Shown: one piece after another, positions 7,362-19,300 of the stretch
Position numbering within the stretch: the stretch's first letter is position 1
How the letters are laid out: every line of letters starts with the position of its first letter
Virus record (IMG/VR): IMGVR_UViG_3300010885_017831
Location: 1-32,978 of that record
Direction: 5' to 3' (one strand)
Origin: a virus
DNA length: 32,978 nt
Notes under the pieces: model-generated
What the model saw: the letters and a program-made list of their open reading frames with translations, nothing else
The model's database searches: none
What the model was told of the DNA's origin: nothing
Program-made: the position numbers and the translations under genes

Positions 7362-10300
7362 TTAATTCTTGTAATCAGCATACCAAATACCAGGGCTTGC
7401 TTTTAAAAATTCTGCAATTTTGCTGTTATCGTTCTGTATATTAACAGCATTATCCCAAGCAATACCAGTTCGCTTAACAACTGTAACCTGAGTTCCTGAA
7501 TTTAATAAATTAGTCAATCTTATCTGATTAGTTGTTCCAGTTACTGCAAAATCTGCATCAAGCTGGACATCTCCCTCAGGACTGTAAGGACTATTATTCA
7601 CATTGTGTACTTTATACGGGCTCTTTTTCAAACGTATATTTCCAATAAAGAATTTCCAGTTAGCGGAGTCTGTACTAAAAACTGTTGAGCTAACATGGTT
7701 TGCTATACATCTGTAAGTATAAGATCCTACATTTACAATAGTTCCAATAGTATAATTTGTAGATGATGTCCAAGTGGTTCCGTAATCATACCCTCCAACA
7801 AATACTTCAATGTCATCAGATTGTCCAAAATTTGTAGGAATTGTACTTGAGTATCCAGCACCGTAAGTCCATGTAGTAATAGATTTTGTTGGAGTAAACG
7901 TTAAATCTATAAAATTAGTACCGTCTGATAATATTTGTTCAGTAATCGATGTTTCAATATACGGAACAGTTTCTGACGGGCCAATATCTTGAACAAATGT
8001 GCCTTCTTTATTCGATGAATATGCGCCTGTACCTAATGTTCCTCTGCGCAGTCTTCCTAATACATTACCTTGTTTAGAAAAATACTCAATTCTTTCGCCT
8101 CGTATTTCAATTACACCTGGACGATTTAAAGTAGGATTAGGTATATCAAAGTTAGTTGCATCGGTAAGTTCAATAGTTAGATCATTTAATTTTAAATCTC
8201 GAGCAAGAGTTGTTCTCTTGCTTAAACTTAGTCGTTTAAAATGAACACGGTTTAACATATCTTTAAATTGCATATATGCAATTCCAGATGTTAATACATT
8301 ACTACTAAAAGTAATCAAAGTTATCTTATCTGTAGAACTAGGTATAGTTGCCAGTTGAATTGTTTCTTTATCATCATTTAATTTGTAATCAATACTAGGA
8401 ACTAATAGTGTTGTATTTCGTATGACCCAGATATAATTGTCATCAACTACAGACCTATCTAATTTTATAGTACCGTTAGAGATAGAAGTGTACTCATAAA
8501 ACTCAATTGTTCCAGGAGTTAATTCAATATTAGATGTAACACTAACTGAAGTTCTTTCAATGTCTAATATATTATGATTATATGAACTAATAACTTCAAC
8601 AATTGTTGATAAAGGATACACAGTACCAAAGGTAATAGTGTTTAATATAGGGTCGTACGAATAACCGCTTGAAGACGCTACACTAACTACTATTTCTTTT
8701 CCAGAATATAGTGTGTATACAGATCGATTAATTTTAATTGTGATGCCACTTAAATCTATTGTGTAATCGGATCCTAAATTTAATTTTATGCCATCAGCAA
8801 AAACATTTATTTGAGTAACAGCTACCGAATAAGGTAATATCTTTTTAGAATCAAGTGTGTAATTTAATCGATTGCTGCCAATTTTAAAATAACTATTATT
8901 TGGTGCTGGAAGAATATTTTGTCCAGCTCTTACAATCATATTTGACTCATTTGGCAGTTTGATACCAACTGGAAATACCATTGGGTAAGTTGTACTTACA
9001 CCGTCTATTGCAATCTTTTCTGTTTTAGTTACTGCAAATGTTTGTTGATTACCATTAACAATAGTAAAATTAATTAAAGAATTTGCAGGAGGAACTATTC
9101 CAAATCGCAGACCAACAGCATTAGCAAATTCATAAGTGCTATCAGTTTTAAATAATTCAGGAGTATATATTTCTCCGTTAATATAAACTAATGTTGTCAG
9201 TGAATCTTGCCAAGGAGCTTTTGTTATAAACTCGTTAGTTGTACCGTCTCCAACAAAATAGTCAAGGTCTAAAATATTTGAACCGTTAAATCCAATGTTA
9301 AAGACTGTGACTAATTGTCCAGTGGTAGGTGCTACCTTTAAACTAACTATTTTATTTTTATAATCAAAAGTATAGTCGTCATCAAGAGATTTGATGTTAT
9401 TTCCAACTTTTACAATAATTGCTTTGTTACTGTTAGGATGTATAGGTAAAGTAAAATCTTTTGTTGACCCGTTGCCGATAAAATTACTAATTTTGATATT
9501 AGAAGAACCAGATTGTGGTCTATCAAATACTTTAATAGCAACCGAATCTACTACTTGACCCGGTACAACTTCTTCAGGAGCAGGACTGCTGGTTGGAGTT
9601 ACAAACCCGTCGCCGTCTACTAAAATATCATCTGCTGCCAATCCTGTAGCAGTACTATATGCAAGATCTCCACCCTTAATAGAAGTGTCATAATCATTTT
9701 CTGAAGGAGCGACAGATCCATCACTGGTGCTTTTACGTAAAATAAACACATCGCCTGTTGCAACTACAAATGTATTTGGAATTGTAAACGTAGCGGAAGT
9801 GCCGTTTGCAATCGGTGTAGTTAGAATTGCAGTTTCATTAGTCTGAGTAAGTGTTCCATAGTTTGCATCGTCTAATCTAGTTGGATTAATTTTTCCGGTG
9901 ACATTAAGAACAACTCCAGCCGTTAGTGGGCTAGTTAGCGATAATGTTCCGTTAGCATTAATAATTACGTCATTTGGTTCTACAAGAGTTCGTGTAGTCG
10001 TGATACTTGTGTTATTTGGTATATTTGCATATAATACCTTATCAATACTAATAGTTGTGCTATTAATAATTCCAGTAATTATTGTATTGTATGTAAAGGT
10101 AGATACAGTTGCACATGCTAATACATCTCCAACGTATAAAGTTGAAGTATTATTAACTGTTAACTTAGTACTACCAGCATAATTGTATGAGAATATTAAT
10201 GTGCCAGATGGAGAACTATCCGGTGCCGCATTTAATATTACTGTAGTAGAATCAATGATTGCTGTCACTGTTCGAGTTTTTGGAAAACCATTTCCTTGCA

Positions 10301-13300
10301 CTGCCATGCCAATCACTATACCAGTAGTAGTTGAAACTTTTAATGTAGTATCATAACTGCCGCTTAACGATGTAACAGATATTCCAGAAGTAGTTACAGT
10401 AGTTACTGCTGTTGCAATCGGTGCATTTGCAAGAATATTATAAGTAAATTCTGTTGATATTCCGTTTAACGTGTAAGTATCAACGTTATTTTTTATATGA
10501 TAAATGTTAATTGCTGTTCCGGCTGTAGGAATATACGGCATTGTAAACGAATGTGTATTTGAGGCTACTGTTACATAGAAATCATCAAATGTTGGATCAA
10601 AATTATCCCACTTATCTTGGAAAAACGGAGATGAGTCCCAACCAGATAACACATTAAAACCAAGTCCATTAACAACAACGCCGCCGTAGTCAATACCAGT
10701 CATTAATTGACTCAAGTCTTTTCCTAACTGGCCAATTCCAGGAGTATAATGATATTGTATTCTGTCTGGAGCATTTAGTACAGTTTCATCAATATTGTAC
10801 TTGATGACAACTGTTGAATTGTTAGTAGGTGCGTAGCCTACAGCAAATGTTATTTGTCCGTAATACGAAGTAAATCCTTTAATTTTTGATGTTATAGTTT
10901 TTAAGGTATAATTTTCTCTTAATACAGGAATACTATTCACTGTAACACTAGACTTTCCAACACGTATATCTGGTGCCCATTTTAAATTAAATTGTAAAGT
11001 ATTACCGTTACCAGTGTATGTTTCAACTTGCTCAATCTGTGTTATATAATTTGTTTGCGATGTTCTGTCAAATTTAATTCCAATATGAGTAGAACGTACA
11101 ACACTATTTCCAATTATTGCAACAGCCTTTGCTTGTCTTCCAGTAATTAAATATCCACCATCAATAGTAATAGTAGGAGCTTGCAAATATCCTGTTCCAG
11201 TAGTTAACAATATAATCCTATTAACTTTTCCATTAGTAAAAAATGCTCTAGCAGTAGCACCCGATCCTACAGGGCTAGCAATAGTCACTGTTGGTTCTGT
11301 GATGTACCCTGAACCGCCATCAACAATAACTATTTCAGTAATACTAAATCCGTTATTGTCTAACCAAAATTTCCAAGGATAATTTTGTATAGCCGCATTA
11401 TCTGATTGTATGACACCATTGTTTACTGTAATATTAATTAATTCAATATTTCCAGTAGTATTATTGTAAATTGGTTGTAAATCAAAATCAGTTATAGGTA
11501 ATTTTGCAGTATCTAACCCATCATAGTTACTGACATATTCTCTAATTTTAGTTTTATAAGGTTTTACTTCGTTTACATAATCTTCAAAATTAGATAAATT
11601 ATCAACCGGATAATTTACTGGCTGATCGAGCATACCAATATTGTGCTGAGCTTTTACAAAACTAGTTTTAAAGATCCAGTCAACATATAATTGTTCGCTA
11701 AATGCATATCGAATACTTTCAAAAAACAAATCTAAATAATTTTGTTTTAATTCGTTAATAAAAATTTTATTTTTAATTACATTTAAAATAGTTTTTAATT
11801 CAACACTAGCAACAACGTCAAATGCATCTCCATCGTATGTGTTAGAATCATATCCTACGTTAGTACCAGTAAATTGATATAATGCTGAACTTAGTTGGAT
11901 TGTACCGTTTTCTATTCCAACAACTTGATAAGATGCAGTCCAGTCAACACTAGTTGAATTACTATATTTTTCTAAAAGTAACCAGCCACCTGTGTTAGCA
12001 ACTCGTATTTTAACAATATCTCCAATTACAGTGGTAATTGAATTTAAATCAACAAACGTATTAACTGCATAGTCGGGGCTTACAAACTGATTAAAACCAG
12101 TTGCATACCAATCAACATAATTCCAATACTTTCTCACATCATAACTTTGTGTTAGTGAGCGAGACCAGACTTTATAGATATTATCGTAAGAATATACACT
12201 CCAGCGATTAGATGCTTGAGAATCGCTGTGTACTAAAACAGAATAGTTTCTGACAGATAGTCTAGTTGTGTGGCCGTAACCTTCGCCTTGTGATAGTATA
12301 CTTACTCCTGTTATTTGACCAAGAGTGTTTATTGTTGTTCTAATTTCAGCACCTACTCCTGTGCCGGAAATTTTTACAAACGGAGCCACTAGATAACCTT
12401 TACCGCTTATAGTAATAAAAACATCTACTATTTTGCCGTCAAGAATAACTGGTGTTAGGCTTGGTGGAATAAAACCAGTTATATTTGCATATCCTAATTC
12501 TAAATCAGTATCTAATACAGTATCATATAATCCGTAAACAATATTTGGTTCTTTATCAAAAGAATCTAAATCAGAAATATCGCTATTTTCTGCAATTTGT
12601 TCTGCAATGAATAATCTGTTTGCTGTTTCAACAAACTGTTTAAGTGCTTCAAATCTGTTTACAAACATACCTTGTCTTGGTCTATTTTCAATACCATATT
12701 TTAATTTATTAGGCAAAGACATATCAGGAACTAGCAATCCTTTACTGTCGGTACCACTTAAACTGTCAAACCACTTTTGTTCTATAGTACTTGGAATACT
12801 AGTTGTAGGATCATTGCTAATCAATTTATACTGATTGTGAATATTTTGATCTGTGATTCCAGTAGTCCAATACTCAACAGATAATACAACATCTCTATCA
12901 TTTAAATAATTTTTTACATTTGTAAGACTAAATGAATTTAATCCAGTTAATGCAAGATAACTGTAACCCTGACCTCGAGGATTAGAAATTAAACTAGAAA
13001 CATTGGATGCTGAGATTTTTCTTCCTATAATATTAGGAGTAATTTTTTTATTTTTTACCCAGAAATAATATTTGTTTTTAAATGTCTTACTAATTTTATC
13101 ATAAATTTGTTTTGTAGCATATACAGCGTCACCGTATAGAGATTGACCGCTGATATCTAAAGTGATACCAGCTGGTGTGTCTGCTTGCACATCCCATTTG
13201 CTTGGCAACAAATTAGTCTCAACCCATTCGTAAATATCAATTGTTGAGCCTGTTGCTAATGTATTCCATGTGCTATTTCTATAGACTAAATTAGCATCGT

Positions 13301-16300
13301 AACTGTTAATAAACTTAGAAGTTCGTAAATCCCACCATAGTGTACCTACTTGTATTTCTCCCCATGCACTTGACTCGTCTACATTGACTTGAGATGTTCC
13401 TGTTGAATAAATTGCAGGGTCATAGAATGTTTTATATTTTATTTCTTCTTCAGCAGGACCTGCAATTTTACCTTGTAAAGGATCAATTGTATCAAGATAC
13501 GTGATTAACTTTCCAGTAACTTTATTGTATAAGAAAGCTGATTTAATTTTTGTAATATCTGGAACGGCTACTTGAGTTGAATTAACACTCCAACTGTATT
13601 TGTCAGATAATTTTCCATAATTATATACAGTACCAGAATTATATACTGTGTTAGTATCAGTAAACGGTGCTCCTACAAAAATCTGATTAGAACCTACAGC
13701 AAATCCAACACCGTAACCGTCATTTTGTATTGTGGTAGTTGGTAATGTTTCACTCCACACCCATTTAGAATCATACTTGTCATATACATCAACTCTTCCG
13801 CTGTCTACATTTCGTATTCTAAAAGAAGTAGAATTTTTATCAAACGTTGTTTCGCTAGCATCGAATGAAGTATTCAAATATATATCGCCTGCTTGACTGT
13901 AAATTACTAAAGTTTTGTCATCGTTCATGAACGATAACTTTGATCCAAATCTACCAGAAGACTCTGGAAGGTGCGGAATAATATCCTGATACTTAGTATA
14001 CTGACCGCTAGATTGTAGCGAGTAAACATCGACCTCGCCAGTTTGATTAATTGTAGATACTGTGGAGAAATCATCGCTTACTGCAAAATAATTTCCAGAG
14101 GATGTAATACTAATGCTTTGGCCAAAGGTAGAACTAGTACCTGTAATAGTTTGCGTTAATGACGGCAAAGTGCTAGTATTGTTATAGACATAGACTTTTC
14201 CTGTTGAATTTCCACCTGAGGCACTTACCAATAGTTTGCTAAAATCATCACTAATTGCTATTGAACTTGAATAGTTGTGTCCAGCTCCTGCACCGGTTAG
14301 TACAAATTGATTATCGTAAGTCCAGTCTGTTGTTACAAAGTTTAAAATACCAGTTGGGGTACTTGTTGGATTTCCGCTTAATAATAAAGTTGTTGCACTA
14401 ATAACTGATACAACATACTGAGATCCAGAAAACCCAGTACCTTGCACAAACATACCTTCTCTAATTCCAGAAGTAGATGTCACTACTATTGTAGAATTAG
14501 AACTACCAACTGGGTTGTATGCAGAACTTGTTTCAATTGTGTTTACATAATTTAATCTATAAACTTTTCCTTGATTATTGGTGTAACCCGTTGCTCCTAC
14601 TAGTAAAGTATTGTTGCCAAATACTAAAGAAGAGCCAAACCGTTCTCCAGCGGCTTCTTGAGGACTAATAATAGATGCTACAAAATTATAATTGTTATTA
14701 GGATCCTTTTTATATAACGAGACTGCACCTTGCTCAGATAAAGATGAATTTGTTCCTCCAAGATTTACTGGAATATATGATATTTTTTTCCAAGATGAAA
14801 TTCCAGAACCCGATACTGTATTAACAGCAGTAATTGATACAGAATCAACAGTTATAGTTAAATCATGAAGTACATCCTGACCGCCAATATTTGATCCTAA
14901 TATCTTAATTTTGTCGCCAGCTAAGTATCCAGCACCGCCAGTTTGTCTTGAAATGGTATAACCGGTTAATGTTGGAGCCACATTAAATGTTGCACCATTA
15001 CCTAGTATCACTTCTGCGGGTAACGACAAATAATTTTGTGAAGGAGTACTTCCACTTGCAGATACTGTAGTAATAGATTGTTCAAAAGCACCAGTAACTG
15101 TAATTATAATGTCGTTTACTGTATCTACTCCGCCTACCGCAGTTCCAAGTATTTTTAATTTGTTACCTACTTTATATCCAGCACCTCCAGATATTACTTT
15201 AACTGAGTATGTTGAACCAGTTACAACAATTGTAAATCGGGCGCCTTGGCCAACAGTCAAGGTTGTTCCTGATACAGCATTGTAAACAGCTTGTAGTGCA
15301 TTATCAACTTGATAATACTTTGAATTACTATAAACAATACTTTCTGCTGAGTATGCAATACCTTGGACATAATTTCCAATAAATTTTGTTGCGGCGTAAC
15401 TAGCGTTAGGAGATCCAACTGCCATCCATATTTTATCATTTGAAAATGCAATAACTGTCGAGTGTACACTTGTAAGATTTAAATTTATGCTTAATACTGG
15501 AATTGAAAACCCTGTACCTGTTCCGCCAACATCTGCTGGATTGACTGATAGACTATTTGCAGGTTGATATCCTAAACCAGGTTGATTTAAAATAACGTTA
15601 ACAATTTTTCCATTCTTAACAGTAATATCAGCAGTAGCACCTGTACCACTTCCACCTGTTAACAGAACATCACTATATGTTGATGTACTTGTAGTCGGAG
15701 TATATCCTGAACCTGCAGTATTTACAATGGTGGCAGCAAAATTTGAACCTATACCACCAATATTAATCGACGCGGCTGATAACACTTCGCCCGATACATA
15801 TTGATTGCTTACAGATACTAAAGTTACACTAAACACCGATCCGTTCTTAACAGTAATATTAGCAACTGCTCCTGACCCCGTTCCGCCTGTTAATGGAACA
15901 GAAGCATACAACTCTGTTCCAATTGTAGGTGAATAACCCGATCCTGTACTGGTTAGTACTAATGTAGATTCTATTTTTATTACATCTAATGCGGCAATAA
16001 CACCATACTGAAAACCTGTACTAATATTAGCAGATATCTGCGGGCTTTGAATTAATTGTTGTTTGGCCCATGCCGGTATAACTCCAGGTTTGATATACGT
16101 TGTTATTCGGCCGTCAGTTGTACTTAATGCCGCAATATCACCTTGTTTCGTAACTGCTAGAGTTCTACCATAATTTGATCTTACCTTAGGATACTGATCA
16201 GTTAATGCTGTTTGACTATAAATTGGATTGTATTTCCAAGAAGACCATTTGTTAGATCCATTGTTGTCAACCCATATTAACTCATCTAATTTTAATTTAG

Positions 16301-19300
16301 GTGGTAGCGTTGTATCCAATAGATCCAATGAAGGCAATCTTTGAGTTGTTAATGCTGAAATCTTTATAGAATTTAACTCAGTAAACGGATTTTGCCAGCC
16401 TGTAATAGTTGTTGTTACAACAAAAGAATTTAATTCTACAGATTCTATTTTATAAAATCCGTTAATTTTAGTTGTTTGTGTAATTCCAATATATGAACCT
16501 GCTTTAAAATTTACAAAATCATTAAGCTGAATAGTTAGTTTTTTACTAGGAGCATCATATGTTACACTGTTAACAATAAAATTAATATCAGAAATTCTAT
16601 AGACATTCCAAGAATTCTTTTCAAACGAGCACCAAACATAATCACCATTAGAAAAGTTGGATGGACTGTAAGTTACAATATCTTCTATTGACTTTAAACT
16701 AAGTGCCACATCTCCTGAATTCACATATCCTGCACTTCTTAACAACGGCTTGTAAGTTAACGTATCAGGCCATGGCGTCGAATCGTAGTTGTCAGGTTTT
16801 AAATAAATATCTCCAGGAGATACTTGTATTAAAAATGAATTAAGATCTTTATCTTTTTCATTTACTAATACATATTGCTGAGGATTACTTCTGATACTTG
16901 TTTCATCTAGAATAAATTCAATTTGTTGAAAGGCAGTACTAGCACCGTATTGTCCTACGCGAATTGCCCACTCTTCATAAAACTTTAAACTTTCTTTATT
17001 ATCAGAGCTTAATACATCAAATAATTTATTAAGAACATTTTGTGTTCCCTTTTCTCTAATCATTCCTTGATAAAATTTAAATTCACTAACATCATCTTGG
17101 ATAATATTACTCAGGTATTCTCTCTTCTGATAACCAATTATGTGTTGGCCTACTTTCTGATGTTGTAAATCAAAACTGTCAGAATCTAAACTATAAAAAT
17201 CTTCAAACTGTGTTGCAGAATTAGTCCAGTTAGGCAAAATCTTTTGCTCTGGTTTCTTTGACAATTGTGTCCAATCAGTTCTATTAAAATCTGTTGTGCC
17301 GCCTAATTTAGAATTTGCACTATAATAAAAACTTTGGTAGACTACAATGTCTCCAAGATTATAATCTTGCCATTGTTGCCAACTTTGAATATTAGCTTGG
17401 TCGAAAATAAATCCTGGAACATCTAAGCTACCATTCCAGTTATTAGTAACATAACCAGAAACTTTAATTCTTTCTTGTCTGTATCCGCTAGCTGGATTGT
17501 AAATAACATCATTAAAAATAGTAGTATTATTAATAATAACAACGTGTTCGTATTGTACTAGATAAAAACTTGCACAAAAAATGCCGTCTGCGGTCTTAGG
17601 ACTATATGAAATTAAATTATCTGATCTGTAAGAATTTAAATCAGCTGATGGTAATGTTGTTCCGTCAACTTTAAACATTTCGTACGAGTTAAAGCGATTA
17701 TCAATATCTTCTACTACTGATAAATCAGTAGTAAACGAAATTTCTCCAGCGGCTGGGCTTAGACTAATAACACTACTTCCATAATTATTTAAACTTTCAA
17801 GTTTAACATAATCATCAAAATCAAAAATTGGCAGAGTTGGAATATTTCTTGCGGCGCTATAATAATCGCCATTGTATCTTACTATTGTTCCGTAACTATA
17901 TTCTTTGCCTGGTACCCACTCGGACCATTTGTCTTGTCCAGAGCTCCAATTTTGTGTAGACCAGAACATGAATTCTTTAGCACTAGTTTCCCAATTAGAA
18001 ACTAATCCTAAATTTGTATTAAACTCATTAAATGTAAATCCTTGATCTTTTAACCACTCACCGTAACCTGTTAAAAAGTCAACAACTTCTTGTACTGACC
18101 CCAATACCTTGCCATACGGTACTATTAGTACATCAGTTCTATCCCATAATTTTCGAAGTATTGCATCTGCTCCGCCATTGATAGGCAATGCGGTTAATTT
18201 AGTAAATTGATCTGGATTAAAAGTAGGCCCAGTTTTAGTTAATAATTTTGATTGATAAAATGCTCCGTTATATTTTACAATAGAACCAACTGCATATTGT
18301 TGGCCTGGAGTCCAAACTGTAAATCCTTCTGAAATTCCACCTATATTAATTTTACTACCTGATTGCAAATATGTGTATGTATTAAAATACGGAGTTGTTT
18401 GACTATATCCGTTGATTTGATATCCTGTTTGCAATTTAGTGATAATCACACCACTATATGACAACTTTTTAATAGGATTAGATTTATTTAAAACAACATC
18501 ATAATCTTCTGCTGGGATAAAAACGTTACCTGTGCTAGAAGGAGTTTTACTATCTAATAATAATTTAAATTGATCTTTATTAGTAAACGCACCTACTCTA
18601 TAACTAAGTTGTACATTTAGTGTAGTCAATGAAGTTTTGTATAAATCGTATGCTTTTAAATTGTTGTTAAAAACATAACTTAATATAGACTGGACAAGAT
18701 AATTAACTAAACCAGAAGTTTGTACACGGGTAGTTGTTTCATAAGTACTTGGTAAGGCAATATCCTGTGGACGAATTCGTAGTTGAGTATCAGTATAAAC
18801 AAGTTGTCCTGCAACATTTCGAGATGTGCGAGATCGGTCTAACAGTATTCCAAATGTTTTTGACGGAGCCAATAGCATCAGTGTTGACATAATGCTAAAA
18901 GGATAATGACTACTACGTCTCCATGCTGATTCAACCGGGCCAACATCTCCAAATACATAATCAGCATAAGAAGAATTAGTAGGAACACCACGAGCAAGAC
19001 CTGACTGCATTGGGCTAACTATATTTCCAAATTCATCTACTGGTATATGATTAATTAAAAAAGGTTTAGCATATTTTGACGATTTAATTGCAGGTCTGCC
19101 AGGCTCGCGAATTAAACCATCAGAAACGTCTTGCCACATAACTTTGTTATCACTTGTATACGGTGCTGGACCGTATAGAGATTGCCACCAAGATGGTTCT
19201 AAACTAAATCCTAACATTTCCCACGGGCAAATATTTGGTCTGTCAGTGTCTAACAACCATCGATATACACCACGCCAATATCCTGGTAATCCAGTATCAT

